Shown: positions 1 through 7,545, counted from the first letter of the stretch. The stretch: DNA of 14,218 nucleotides from Bacteroidales bacterium UBA1735 (GCA_002315745.1 DCID01000035.1:9064-23281); one strand, 5' to 3'. The notes: generated by a model from the letters alone, not told the origin. Numbers and translations: made by a program.

Positions 1-977
1 GTTCGGGTAAGACGACCCATGCGGCTAAGTTAGCCCATTTCCTCCAAACAAAGAAGAATAAGAAAGTGATGCTCGTGGCATGCGATGTATATCGTCCTGC
101 TGCCATTGAGCAATTACGCGTCTTAGGTGAGCAGATCAACGCGAAGGTGTACTTGGGATTAGACGAAGCCAACCCTGTACGCAAAGCCGAGGCGGCTATC
201 AAGGAGGCACGCGTCTATGGATACGACGTGGTGATTGTCGATACGGCGGGTCGTCTGGCTATCGACGAGCAGATGATGCAAGAGATATCTGCTATTAAGA
301 ACGCCATCCAACCTTCGGAGACGCTGTTTGTGGTTGATTCGATGACGGGTCAAGATGCGGTCAACACGGCGAAAGAGTTTAACGATCGTCTCGACTTTGA
401 TGGTGTGATTCTGACGAAGTTAGATGGTGATGCCCGCGGTGGTGCTGCCTTGTCTATCCGTAGCGTGGTCAATAAACCGATTAAGTTCATCGGTACGGGT
501 GAGAAAATGGAGGCGCTGGATGTCTTCCACCCCAGCCGTATGGCCGATCGTATATTGGGTATGGGTGATGTGGTGTCCCTCGTGGAACGCGCCCAAGAGC
601 AGTATGACGAACAGGAAGCACGCCGTATATCCAAGCGTATCGCTAAGAATCAATTTGATTTCAATGATTTCTTGGGTCAGATAGAACAGATTAAGAAAAT
701 GGGTTCGGTCAAGGACTTGATGGGTATGATCCCAGGTATGGACAAGGCGATGAAGGATGTGGAGATAGGCGATAGACCCTTTAAGTCCATTGAGGCTATC
801 ATCGGTAGTATGACACCCTATGAGCGAGAGAACCCGGCTTGCCTCAATGGTAGTCGCAAGGATCGTATCGCTAAGGGTAGTGGAACAACCATCGTCGAAG
901 TCAATCGTTTCTTGAAACAGTTTGACCAGATGGGTAAGATGATGCGTAAAGTGCAACAAGGTAAGTTCAGAAGATGA
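1..977 (+). CDS. ffh: Signal recognition particle protein Ffh (5' end missing)
   Basis: This is the GTPase and RNA-binding subunit of the bacterial signal recognition particle. It binds hydrophobic signal sequences on nascent chains and delivers ribosomes to FtsY at the membrane. The window opens inside the P-loop: the first full codons read S-G-K-T-T, so the N-domain and the first part of the G-domain lie upstream. About 324 residues are visible, against roughly 440 for the family. Visible GTPase motifs are DTAGR (bases 240-254), TKLDGDARGG (from base 414) and GTGEK (near base 495). The methionine-rich M-domain runs from about base 555, with MGMIPGMDKAM and the RNA-binding SGTT/VNRFLKQFDQM stretch near the end. 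The stop shares an ATGA with the folD start, so the two are probably translationally coupled. Nothing looks broken; truncation is only by the window edge. Confidence 0.97.
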   Translation, partial: SGKTTHAAKLAHFLQTKKNKKVMLVACDVYRPAAIEQLRVLGEQINAKVYLGLDEANPVRKAEAAIKEARVYGYDVVIVDTAGRLAIDEQMMQEISAIKNAIQPSETLFVVDSMTGQDAVNTAKEFNDRLDFDGVILTKLDGDARGGAALSIRSVVNKPIKFIGTGEKMEALDVFHPSRMADRILGMGDVVSLVERAQEQYDEQEARRISKRIAKNQFDFNDFLGQIEQIKKMGSVKDLMGMIPGMDKAMKDVEIGDRPFKSIEAIIGSMTPYERENPACLNGSRKDRIAKGSGTTIVEVNRFLKQFDQMGKMMRKVQQGKFRR

Positions 978-1846
978 TAATAGACGGTAAACAAATAGCG
1001 CAACAGATTAGACAGGAACTGCGGGAAGAAGTGGCTGCGGCTGTGGCACAGGGCAAACGTGCTCCGCGCTTGGGTATAGTCATTGTAGGACATAATCCGG
1101 CAAGTGAGACCTATGTGGCGAACAAGATGAAAGCTTGTGCCGAAGTGGGAATTGATGCCCAACGCATTGCTTTGGAAGAGACTATTAGCGAGGCCGAACT
1201 GCTCCGCGAAGTGGAACGACTCAACCATGATGCGTCTATCGATGGTTTTATCGTGCAACTGCCTTTACCTGCTCATATCTGTGAACATACGATCACATCG
1301 GCTATTGACTATCGCAAGGATGTGGATGGTTTGACGCCTGAGAACGTAGGTCGTACCGCACAAGGATTGCCATCGATTGTGAGTGCTACGCCTCGCGGTA
1401 TACGCGAGTTATTGGCTCGCTATAATATACCGACCGATGGTCAGCATGTCGTAGTGATCGGACGGTCGAACATTGTGGGCAAACCGATGGCTTCGTTGCT
1501 CATGCAAAAACATGAGAGAGGTAATGCGACCGTGACGCTTTGTCACTCGCATACGAAGCATCTTAAAGAGATTTGTTTAACAGCGGATATTATCATAGTA
1601 GCCGTAGGTCATCCGGGGTTACTCACGGCGGACATGGTGCGTGAGGGAGCAACCGTGATCGATGTGGGTATCAATCGTGTGCCCGATCCAAATTCGCCAA
1701 AGGGCTATCGACTCTGTGGTGATGTGGACTTTGAACAGGTAGCACCTAAGTGCGCATTTATTACTCCTGTACCGGGTGGTGTTGGACAGATGACCATCGC
1801 TTCGTTGTTACAGAATACGTTACAAGTATATGGATATATTAGATAA
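974..1846 (+). CDS. folD: Bifunctional methylenetetrahydrofolate dehydrogenase / cyclohydrolase FolD
   Basis: FolD interconverts 5,10-methylene-THF and 10-formyl-THF in the cytoplasm in two steps (NADP-linked oxidation, then cyclohydrolysis), supplying one-carbon units for purines and formyl-methionine. At 290 residues it is full length. Family signatures are in order: the YVANK motif with the expected catalytic Lys51, GFIVQLPLP (91-99) with Gln95, KDVDGLTPENVG (115-126), GRSNIVGKP in the Rossmann dinucleotide-binding part (163-171), and the C-terminal TPVPGGVGQMT (264-274). The ATG at 974 overlaps the ffh stop by four bases (ATGA), the usual sign of coupling, and no better start exists. The 3' end overlaps prfA by 17 bases. 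The gene is a middle member of the ffh-folD-prfA run and has no promoter of its own that I can see. Confidence 0.98.
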   Translation: MIIDGKQIAQQIRQELREEVAAAVAQGKRAPRLGIVIVGHNPASETYVANKMKACAEVGIDAQRIALEETISEAELLREVERLNHDASIDGFIVQLPLPAHICEHTITSAIDYRKDVDGLTPENVGRTAQGLPSIVSATPRGIRELLARYNIPTDGQHVVVIGRSNIVGKPMASLLMQKHERGNATVTLCHSHTKHLKEICLTADIIIVAVGHPGLLTADMVREGATVIDVGINRVPDPNSPKGYRLCGDVDFEQVAPKCAFITPVPGGVGQMTIASLLQNTLQVYGYIR

Positions 1847-2930
1847 GATAGAAGGATTAGAGGCTAAGTTCCATGAGGTAAGTTTACTCATTACCGATCC
1901 TGCGGTGATAGCGGATCAGGCGCGATATGTGCGACTCAACCGCGATTATCACGATTTGGAGCGAGTTCTCGAATCAGCGAATAAGTACAAGAAAGCCCGT
2001 CGTGACTTAGAAGACGCCAAGCAGGTGTTCTTCAATGAGTCCGATGCTGAACTCAAGGAGATGGCTCGTATGGAGATAGATAGCATAGAGCCATTATTAC
2101 CACAACTCGAAGAGGAAGTGAAGATCATGCTTTTGCCTCAAGATCCGGAGGATGGTAAGAACGTGGTAATGGAGATCCGTGGTGGTACAGGCGGCGATGA
2201 GGCAGCCATATTTGCGGGTGATCTTTTCCGAATGTACACTAAGTACTTTGAGTTACATGGATTCAAATATACGGTATCTTCGTTCTCGGAAGGAACAGTG
2301 GGGGGATTCAAGGAGATTATCTTCAATGTGACGGGACAGAATGTCTATGGTACACTCAAATATGAGAGCGGTGTGCATCGTGTTCAGCGGGTACCCGTGA
2401 CGGAGACACAAGGACGTATCCATACCTCCGCTGCTACGGTGGCTGTATTGCCCGAGGCGGATGAGTTTGAGGTTCATATCAACGAAGGAGAGATACGCTG
2501 GGACTATTTCCGTAGCGGTGGTGCAGGAGGACAGAACGTGAACAAGGTGGAGTCCGGTGTGCGATTGCGCTATAACTGGAAGAACCCGAATACGGGGGAG
2601 ATACAGGAGATCCTGATTGAATGTACCGAGACGCGTGACCAGCCCAAGAACAAGGAACGCGCGCTCGCGCGCCTGCGCACGCAGATATATGATAAGGAGC
2701 ATCAGAAGTATATAGACGATATAGCGGCACGCCGTAAGACGATGGTTTCTACCGGTGACCGTAGCGCGAAGATCCGTACGTATAATTATCCGCAAGGACG
2801 TATCACCGATCATCGTATAGGTTATACCATCTATAACTTACAGGCATTCATGGATGGTGATATACAAGGCGTCATAGATGCCCTGACTATTGCCGAAAAT
2901 GCAGAGCGACTGAAAGAAAGCGAGTTGTAA
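1830..2930 (+). CDS. prfA: Peptide chain release factor 1 (RF1)
   Basis: RF1 recognises UAA and UAG in the ribosomal A site and triggers peptidyl-tRNA hydrolysis. The protein is 366 residues, normal for the family. The stop-codon-reading tripeptide is P-V-T (189-191) in the context RVPVTETQGRIHTS; RF1 has P-x-T here while RF2 has SPF, so this is RF1. The catalytic GGQ is at 233-235 in SGGAGGQNVNKVESG. Its glutamine is the methylation target of PrmC, which is not in this window. The C-terminal part (RSAKIRTYNYPQGRITDHR, ending AERLKESEL) is typical of Bacteroidales RF1. The ATG at 1830 lies inside the end of folD (17-base overlap), giving the N-terminus MDILDKIEGLEAKF; starting later would cut the first helix. 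The downstream gap to rsmE is filled by a 7-base tandem repeat. Confidence 0.98.
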   Translation: MDILDKIEGLEAKFHEVSLLITDPAVIADQARYVRLNRDYHDLERVLESANKYKKARRDLEDAKQVFFNESDAELKEMARMEIDSIEPLLPQLEEEVKIMLLPQDPEDGKNVVMEIRGGTGGDEAAIFAGDLFRMYTKYFELHGFKYTVSSFSEGTVGGFKEIIFNVTGQNVYGTLKYESGVHRVQRVPVTETQGRIHTSAATVAVLPEADEFEVHINEGEIRWDYFRSGGAGGQNVNKVESGVRLRYNWKNPNTGEIQEILIECTETRDQPKNKERALARLRTQIYDKEHQKYIDDIAARRKTMVSTGDRSAKIRTYNYPQGRITDHRIGYTIYNLQAFMDGDIQGVIDALTIAENAERLKESEL

Positions 2931-2961
2931 CAGGTTGCAGGTTGCAGGTTACAGGTTACAG
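2931..2961 (+). repeat. Heptamer tandem repeat filling the prfA-rsmE gap
   Basis: Two copies of CAGGTTG are followed by two of CAGGTTA and a partial CAG, in exact head-to-tail order with period 7. The array begins at the base after the prfA stop and ends two bases before the rsmE ATG. It therefore makes up essentially the whole intergenic gap. It is GC-richer than the other heptamer arrays in the window. Confidence 0.9.
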
Positions 2962-2963
2962 GG

Positions 2964-3671
2964 ATGTTTTATGTACCAGATATATTAGAAACAGGATGCC
3001 TTTCCGAAGAGGAGAGCCAACATTGTGTGCAAGTATTGCGTGCTATGGCGGGCGATCATATCGAGATTACGGATGGACGGGGTACACTTTATGAAGCCGA
3101 AGTGGTGAACCCACATAGGCATCATTGTGAGGTAAAGATATTGTCCGAATCGCGTCCGGAACCACTCCATCAGGGACATATTCATATTGCGATTGCACCA
3201 ACGAAGAACATGGATCGATTGGAGTGGATGATTGAGAAATGTACGGAGATAGGGGTGGATGAGATTACACCCATCTTGTGCCATTATTCGGAACGTAAAG
3301 TGGTGAATGATGATAGACTGCAACGCATTATGGTGGCTGCGGCTAAACAATCGCTCAAAGTGACCTATCCTGTGATTCATTCCCTCACTCGTGTGGAGGA
3401 CTTTATTCGGCAGACACAAGCCGACGATAAATGCATTGCGCATTGTGCGGATGGCTATGAGGCTAATCCCCATAAATATGCCTTACAGAATTGTTTAACA
3501 AGAGGCCATTCGGTGGTTGTGCTTGTCGGACCCGAAGGGGACTTTGATGAAAAAGAGATAGCCATGGCGTTGGAGGCAGGGTATAAGCCTGTGTCATTAG
3601 GTAAAGCGCGTTTACGTACCGAGACGGCAGGATTGGTGGCTGGATTAACGGCGGTCATTGTGAATAGTTGA
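2964..3671 (+). CDS. rsmE: 16S rRNA (uracil-1498-N3)-methyltransferase RsmE
   Basis: RsmE is a SAM-dependent SPOUT methyltransferase that makes m3U1498 in 16S rRNA on the assembled 30S subunit, near the decoding site. The protein is 235 residues, as expected. The N-terminal PUA-like part (about 1-65) contains HCVQVLRAMAGDHIEITDGRG. It is followed by APTKNMDRLEWMIEKCTEIGV (78-98) and, at the C-terminus, the SAM-binding trefoil knot: VVLVGPEGDFDEKE (185-198) and SLGKARLRTETA (211-222). The start ATG at 2964 gives the expected MFYVP-type N-terminus and lies just after a heptamer repeat array. No Shine-Dalgarno sequence is visible. The next gene starts 22 bases after its stop, so it probably shares the upstream transcript. 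Confidence 0.95.
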   Translation: MFYVPDILETGCLSEEESQHCVQVLRAMAGDHIEITDGRGTLYEAEVVNPHRHHCEVKILSESRPEPLHQGHIHIAIAPTKNMDRLEWMIEKCTEIGVDEITPILCHYSERKVVNDDRLQRIMVAAAKQSLKVTYPVIHSLTRVEDFIRQTQADDKCIAHCADGYEANPHKYALQNCLTRGHSVVVLVGPEGDFDEKEIAMALEAGYKPVSLGKARLRTETAGLVAGLTAVIVNS

Positions 3672-3693
3672 AATCGTTCTAGCAGTTGAAAGG

Positions 3694-4296
3694 TTGGCAA
3701 GGATAATAGAAATAGATCAGGCCATAGCAGTAGCCATCAACGGATGGCATGCACCATGGGCGGACACGTTCTTTTGGTACGTGAGCCAATCGTGGGTATG
3801 GATACCACTGTATGCGTGGATGATAGTGATGCTATTTTGGCGTTTCGATTGGCGCAAGGCGATATGGTTGGTGTTAGCATTGGTGGTGGCTGCTGGGTTG
3901 AGTGATTGGCTGACGTCGGGCGTGATTAAACCACTCGTCTGCCGATGGCGTCCAACGCATGAACCTGCTTTGGCGGGACTCATTGAGGTGGTGAACTATT
4001 ATGCGGGTGGTAGATATGGTTTTGTTAGTAGCCATGCTGCTAACACGATGTCGGTGGCTGTATTGTTCAGCGCGATATGGAGAAATAACAAAGCCACCGT
4101 TGCGCTGATGGCTTGGGTGGCTCTGAACTGTTATAGTCGCATGTACTTAGGAGTACACTATTTAGGCGATATCCTGGGAGGATTGATTATCGGTGGTCTG
4201 GTGGCATGGGGCATTGATGGGGTTCTCCATCGTGTGGGGGTTGACCAAAAGGCATTGGAGGACGCTGCATGCGCGTGTCCACCTGCGTATTCATAA
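3694..4296 (+). CDS. PAP2-family membrane phosphatase
   Basis: This is a membrane-embedded phosphatase of the PAP2/phosphatidic-acid phosphatase superfamily. Such proteins dephosphorylate lipids such as undecaprenyl pyrophosphate, phosphatidylglycerophosphate or lipid A; the substrate here cannot be told. The three family motifs are complete: K79-x6-R86-P87, SSHA (112-115, with His114), and S148-R149-x5-H155-x3-D159. Hydrophobic helices lie around 33-50, 55-70, 117-128, 134-147 and 160-175. The start is inferred as TTG at 3694: an in-frame TGA at 3661 excludes anything earlier, no ATG occurs before residue 43, and IDQAIAVAINGWHAP aligns with the usual family N-terminus. The last 36 codons (from about residue 165, including most of the final helix) overlap the convergent Spy-like gene. 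All catalytic residues lie before the overlap. Confidence 0.92.
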   Translation: MARIIEIDQAIAVAINGWHAPWADTFFWYVSQSWVWIPLYAWMIVMLFWRFDWRKAIWLVLALVVAAGLSDWLTSGVIKPLVCRWRPTHEPALAGLIEVVNYYAGGRYGFVSSHAANTMSVAVLFSAIWRNNKATVALMAWVALNCYSRMYLGVHYLGDILGGLIIGGLVAWGIDGVLHRVGVDQKALEDAACACPPAYS

Positions 4297-4591
4297 ACAG
4301 GTCATATTGCTGCGGAGTGAGAATATTTTTGAGATCTTTGTCCATCTGAATCAATCGCTGTAGTTCCTCTGCCCGCGTGTTACTGCGACGACGATCCGTG
4401 CTCATACGAAGGAACATCTGATAGATAGCTTCACGCTGAACACTATCTTGAATACCCACTTCGCGAACTAACATTTCCGTTTGACGCTGAGCATCCTCCT
4501 CGATACTATTCATAGGACGATCATTCCAAGACTGCGCATTCACTACCAGAGTGAAAGAAAAAACGAGAATAGATAAAATATACTTCTTCAT
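4187..4591 (-). CDS. Small exported Spy/CpxP-like protein with Pro-rich tail
   Basis: This 134-residue protein starts with a clear signal peptide, MKKYILSILVFSFTLVVNAQ, with likely cleavage after the Ala before Gln20 or nearby, so it should be periplasmic. Residues about 28-100 are charged and helical, ending with LTPQQYDLF (91-99). That is an LTxxQ-type motif as in the Spy/CpxP periplasmic chaperone-like group and small Bacteroidetes relatives. The tail from about residue 100 is rich in Pro and His (PPMPFGQPPH, CPMPPDHR) and is encoded entirely within the region shared with the PAP2 gene on the other strand. The family link is by motif and size only, and the role (envelope stress, metal response or other) is inference. 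It diverges from the permease gene at 4670. Confidence 0.75.
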   Translation of the reverse strand: MKKYILSILVFSFTLVVNAQSWNDRPMNSIEEDAQRQTEMLVREVGIQDSVQREAIYQMFLRMSTDRRRSNTRAEELQRLIQMDKDLKNILTPQQYDLFMNTQVDTRMQRPPMPFGQPPHDGEPHQCPMPPDHR

Positions 4592-4623
4592 AATAAGGTA
4601 TGTTTATGACATCAAACGACTTG

Positions 4624-4632
4624 CAAAAACTA
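4624..4632 (-). promoter_or_regulatory. Possible -7 element for the Spy-like gene
   Basis: On the minus strand this reads TAGTTTTTG followed by GCA. It resembles the Bacteroidetes TAnnTTTG element and its GCA extension, but has one extra base between TA and TTTG. The best -33 candidate is TTTA, 22 bases upstream. It lies about 32 bases before the ATG at 4591, a reasonable distance. The match is imperfect and the call weak. Confidence 0.3.
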
Positions 4633-4669
4633 TGCCAAAGAAGAGGAGAATAGATAAATTTAACATATT

Positions 4670-5890
4670 TTGAGATTTGAAACATTCATAGCACAACGTT
4701 TATATTTCTCCCAACAAGGTGAGACTCGTTCCTCGCGCCCAGCTGTGCGGGTGGCTTTGGCAGGTATCATCATTGGGGTGATGGTGATGTTTATAACGGT
4801 CTGCATTGTAGTCGGTTTCAAACAAACGGTCACGGATAAAGTGGTCGGATTCAGTGCCCATATTCAGGTGGTGAACTTTGATAATAACAACACCTACGAG
4901 ATGCAACCGATAACGGTCAGCGATTCGATGTTGACTGCCATAGCGCATCTGCCGTATGTCAAGAATGCCAGTACGTTCATTACCAAACCGGGCATTATCA
5001 AAACGAAGGATGCCTTCCATGGTATCGTGATGAAGGGTACGGATGATCTCGACTATTTTAGCCAAAATATTAAGGAAGGGAGCCTGCCATCGTGTGAGAA
5101 AGAGGCCATCATTTCCTATCGATTGAGCCAGTTATTGCAACTGAAAGTGGGGGATACCTTCTTCAGTTATTTCGTGGGAGAAAAAGTACAAGTGCGCAAA
5201 CTGACGATTAGCGGAATATATGAGACAGGGTTTGTGGAATTTGATGAACTATTCGTCTTAAGTCAGCCCCAGTTACTGAGACGGCTCAATGGATGGTCGG
5301 AGAAACAAGTCTCCGGTATTGGCATTCAGGTAGATGATATGCACCATATGATGGAAGCCTCAGATGCTGTTTTTTATGCCACTGCGAACCGATTTGATGA
5401 AGATGGAAATGGCTATTACATGGAAACAGTGGAACAACTCAATCCGCAAATTTTCTCTTGGTTAGATCTATTGGATGCCAATGTGGTGGTCATTATCCTA
5501 CTGATGCTTTGCGTATCCGGCTTCAATATCATTTCGGGTTTGATCATACTGATTCTGGATTCCATCACATTGATAGGTACGCTGAAAGCCTTAGGCGCTA
5601 ATAATAAACAAGTTCGGCGGATCTTTATTACCCAAGCGGCTATGCTAGTTGGCAAAGGAGTTGTTTGGGGTAATCTGTTAGGTATAGTGCTGTGCATCGT
5701 GCAGTACTATGGGCATGTAATAGGTTTGGATGCTGCCACCTATTATGTCAGTTATGTACCTATTGCCTTCCCAATAGGATGGCTGGTACTGCTTAATATA
5801 GGCGTGATCGCCATTTCGTTGTTGATTTTATTGGCACCGTCGAGCATCGTGACCCGCATCTCGCCTGCTAAGGTGATGCATTTTGAATAA
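4670..5890 (+). CDS. FtsX/LolC-LolE-type ABC transporter permease
   Basis: This 406-residue inner-membrane protein has the LolC/LolE layout: one N-terminal transmembrane helix (about 28-50), a large periplasmic domain (about 51-268), then three helices near 271-297, 322-345 and 368-390. In that family two permease chains and the ATPase LolD release lipoproteins from the inner membrane towards the outer membrane. Supporting stretches are VGFKQTVTDKVVGFSAHIQV near helix 1, IGTLKALGANNKQVRRIF (302-319) after helix 2, and the closing ISPAKVMHFE. No ATPase gene is adjacent, so it would pair with one elsewhere. The start is TTG at 4670: the in-frame TAA at 4661 excludes earlier starts, and MRFETFIAQRLYFS matches the family N-terminus. 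The first in-frame ATG would fall inside helix 1. Whether it is LolC, LolE or a related FtsX-type permease cannot be decided here. Confidence 0.88.
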   Translation: MRFETFIAQRLYFSQQGETRSSRPAVRVALAGIIIGVMVMFITVCIVVGFKQTVTDKVVGFSAHIQVVNFDNNNTYEMQPITVSDSMLTAIAHLPYVKNASTFITKPGIIKTKDAFHGIVMKGTDDLDYFSQNIKEGSLPSCEKEAIISYRLSQLLQLKVGDTFFSYFVGEKVQVRKLTISGIYETGFVEFDELFVLSQPQLLRRLNGWSEKQVSGIGIQVDDMHHMMEASDAVFYATANRFDEDGNGYYMETVEQLNPQIFSWLDLLDANVVVIILLMLCVSGFNIISGLIILILDSITLIGTLKALGANNKQVRRIFITQAAMLVGKGVVWGNLLGIVLCIVQYYGHVIGLDAATYYVSYVPIAFPIGWLVLLNIGVIAISLLILLAPSSIVTRISPAKVMHFE

Positions 5891-5917
5891 TCGTGAATCG
5901 TGCATTGAAAATTGTAA
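5890..5917 (+). repeat. Degenerate heptamer array before the GSCFA gene
   Basis: Four 7-base units read ATCGTGA, ATCGTGC, ATTGAAA, ATTGTAA. The array starts at the last base of the permease stop codon and ends three bases before the ATG at 5921. The last unit is a circular permutation of the GTAAATT unit found before rpmF. Confidence 0.7.
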
Positions 5918-5920
5918 ACT

Positions 5921-6700
5921 ATGATACTAAGTACTGCTGTTGAGTTGAGTCCATCGTTATGGACGATTGATTACAAGGATCAAATTTGCCTCTTAGGTTC
6001 CTGTTTCTCGGATAATATGGCAACGCGTTTTGCTGCCCATTATTTTCGGTATGTGAGTAATCCCACGGGTCCATTATATAATCCTATCTCTATTGCCCAT
6101 CATATCAATGACGATTGCGTAACCAAAGCCGATGTGGTCATCATCACTTTCGGTACGGCGTGGGTGTATGAAGAGAATGGGGTCGTGGTGGATAACTGTG
6201 AGAAAAGGCCTGCGGAGTGCTTTAGACGCCGCCGCTTGACCGTGGATGAGATTGTGGAGAAATGGCAACCTATCTTAGCGCGTCTTTCGACGAAGCGTAT
6301 CATCTTCACGGTTTCGCCGATAAGGCACCTCAAAGATGGTCTGCATGAGAATCAACTCAGTAAAAGTATCCTGTTGCTGGCGGTGGAACGTTTGAGCAAG
6401 GGACTGAAGAATGTCAACTATTTTCCGTCCTATGAGATTGTGTTGGATGAACTGCGTGACTACCGCTTCTACGCAGACGATTTGAAGCATCCTTCTGCCA
6501 TGGCAGTCTCGTATATATGGGAGAAGTTTGTGTCTATCTATATGGATCGGGCTACGCAACAATCCATGGTGGAATTGCATCAACTATGGAAGGATAGCCA
6601 TCATAGACCACTCAACCCTGGATCCGCTGAAGATGAGGCTTTTCAACGCCATATCGCCCAAGAACGCAAGGCGTTACAGGTGCGCTTTCCATGGATATAG
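5921..6700 (+). CDS. GSCFA-domain protein (SGNH-like hydrolase fold)
   Basis: This 259-residue protein belongs to the GSCFA family, common in Bacteroidota and without a settled function. The name-giving motif is visible as LLGSCFSDN (24-32), with Ser27 in the place of the SGNH nucleophile. Further family stretches are TFGTAWVY (76-83), TVSPIRHLKDGLHENQLSKS (130-149) and YFPSYEIVLDELRDYRFYADD (167-187). The DxxH pair Asp187-His190 (DDLKHPS) is in the position expected of the SGNH acid and base. These features suggest an esterase- or acyltransferase-like enzyme, but substrate and location are unknown. There is no signal peptide or membrane helix, so it is probably cytoplasmic. The ATG at 5921 follows the permease by 30 bases, so the two may share a transcript. 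Confidence 0.88.
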   Translation: MILSTAVELSPSLWTIDYKDQICLLGSCFSDNMATRFAAHYFRYVSNPTGPLYNPISIAHHINDDCVTKADVVIITFGTAWVYEENGVVVDNCEKRPAECFRRRRLTVDEIVEKWQPILARLSTKRIIFTVSPIRHLKDGLHENQLSKSILLLAVERLSKGLKNVNYFPSYEIVLDELRDYRFYADDLKHPSAMAVSYIWEKFVSIYMDRATQQSMVELHQLWKDSHHRPLNPGSAEDEAFQRHIAQERKALQVRFPWI

Positions 6701-6752
6701 TAGCATGTATAAATGACAAATTCAATAAAAAATGCGAATAATTGAATAAAAA

Positions 6753-6784
6753 TTTGCGTATATTAAAAAAAAATACTAATTTTG
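6753..6784 (+). promoter_or_regulatory. Bacteroidetes-type promoter of the yceD-rpmF genes
   Basis: A -33 TTTG at 6753-6756 is followed after 20 bases by TAATTTTG at 6777-6784. This is an exact fit to the phylum's TTTG-N-TAnnTTTG primary-sigma promoter. It continues GCAGCCG, shared in part with two other promoters in this window. The ATG at 6802 lies 17 bases beyond the -7 element, so the leader is very short. Confidence 0.85.
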
Positions 6785-6801
6785 CAGCCGTTTTTGCGCA
6801 T

Positions 6802-7224
6802 ATGGATACAATAATTGATTTGGATAAATTGGAATTGGGAGTGCATCAGTTTGATTTTCAGTTAGATGATGCTTATATCCAGTCAATTGAGAAGACGGAA
6901 CTATTGGGCGGAACCATCCAAGCCAAAGCGAAAGTAGTACTGAGACCCAATGACTTAGAGTTGACCATTAAGGCTCAAGGTAAGGTGCAGGTAACCTGTG
7001 ACCGATGCTTAGATCCGATGGACATAGTGGTGGATGAGGAAGATGAGATGGAGGTGGAAGAGGGAGCAAAAAGTTTGGATCTGAGTTGGTTAGCATATGA
7101 ATTGATTATTGTGAATCTTCCGCTGGTGCATAGTCACCAACCCGGTGGTTGTAATCCTCAAATGGATAAACTTCTCCAAGACCACCTCTGCAGCTCAGCG
7201 GACGATCCCGACACAATAGGATAG
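6802..7224 (+). CDS. yceD: YceD / DUF177-family 23S rRNA accumulation protein
   Basis: DUF177 (YceD) proteins are needed for normal 23S rRNA accumulation and 50S assembly, and the gene commonly precedes rpmF, as it does here. The protein has 140 residues. Family marks are the Cys pair in TCDRCLDPM (Cys66, Cys69), the acidic stretch DEEDEMEVEEG (78-88), and LVHSHQPGGCNPQM (108-121) with a third Cys at 117. I chose the ATG at 6802 over the longer reading frame from TTG at 6742. A good promoter (6753-6784) overlaps that extension, which encodes only a low-complexity stretch. The two genes are separated by 76 bases of 8- and 7-base repeats. Function is inferred from the family and the rpmF neighbour. 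Confidence 0.9.
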   Translation: MDTIIDLDKLELGVHQFDFQLDDAYIQSIEKTELLGGTIQAKAKVVLRPNDLELTIKAQGKVQVTCDRCLDPMDIVVDEEDEMEVEEGAKSLDLSWLAYELIIVNLPLVHSHQPGGCNPQMDKLLQDHLCSSADDPDTIG

Positions 7225-7229
7225 ATAAG

Positions 7230-7298
7230 AATTTGAAAAATTGAAAATTTGAGAATTTGAAAAGTAAATTGTAATTTGTAAATCGTAAATTGTAAATA
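7230..7298 (+). repeat. Octamer then heptamer tandem repeats before rpmF
   Basis: Four 8-base units (AATTTGAA, AAATTGAA, AATTTGAG, AATTTGAA; 7230-7261) are followed by five 7-base units from 7264 (GTAAATT, GTAATTT, GTAAATC, GTAAATT, GTAAATA). The array ends two bases before the rpmF ATG. It fills nearly the whole gap after yceD. The GTAAATC unit recurs, in the same sense relative to the gene, before obg. Confidence 0.85.
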
Positions 7299-7300
7299 TT

Positions 7301-7486
7301 ATGGCACATCCAAAAAGAAGACAATCGCACACCAGACAAGCGAAACGTCGTACGCATGACGTGGCTAAGATGCCCGCATTGGCTATTTGCCCTAACTGTG
7401 GTGCACATTACATTTATCACACTGTTTGCCCAAGTTGCGGCTACTATCGTGGTAAATTAGCTATTGAGCAAGCTGCTGAAGCTTAA
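7301..7486 (+). CDS. rpmF: 50S ribosomal protein L32
   Basis: This is a 61-residue ribosomal protein of the large subunit. The basic N-terminus MAHPKRRQSHTRQAKRRTHD binds 23S rRNA. Four cysteines in two CPxC knuckles (CPNC at 30-33, CPSC at 43-46) form the zinc-ribbon version of L32, not the cysteine-free version some bacteria switch to under zinc shortage. Length and start are normal for the family. It follows yceD, a widely conserved pairing. In many bacteria plsX and fabH come next, but here the next gene is a pseudouridine synthase. Confidence 0.97.
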   Translation: MAHPKRRQSHTRQAKRRTHDVAKMPALAICPNCGAHYIYHTVCPSCGYYRGKLAIEQAAEA

Positions 7487-7508
7487 TCAATATTCCTATT
7501 TATAACAT

Positions 7509-7545
7509 AACGGCGAGCTCTAAGTCTATGCTTGGAGTCGTCGTT
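7509..7545 (+). promoter_or_regulatory. Imperfect RNA hairpin in the rpmF-pseudouridine synthase gap
   Basis: Arms 7509-7524 and 7531-7545 can form about 15 base pairs with one bulged base (7517), around a 6-base loop. Two pairs are G-U wobbles in plus-strand RNA and would be mismatches in minus-strand RNA, so the structure suits a plus-strand transcript. No T-run follows, so it is not a classical terminator. It could be an rpmF mRNA 3' structure, a processing site or a leader element for the gene at 7595. Confidence 0.5.

Noticed and set aside
2655..2682. Very GC-rich CG-alternating stretch in prfA
   Set aside because: It encodes the conserved ERALARLRTQ segment with ordinary Ala and Arg codons; there is no repeat or inverted structure beyond chance.
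2253..2813. 186-codon open frame antisense to prfA
   Set aside because: Composition and motifs do not resemble a protein family; prfA on the other strand is complete and well matched.
4643..4648. GAGGAG as Shine-Dalgarno for the permease gene
   Set aside because: It lies more than 20 bases before the TTG start, and an in-frame stop at 4661 excludes a nearer start.
6742..6801. Longer start (TTG) for the YceD protein
   Set aside because: The promoter at 6753-6784 lies inside this extension, and the ATG at 6802 matches the family N-terminus.
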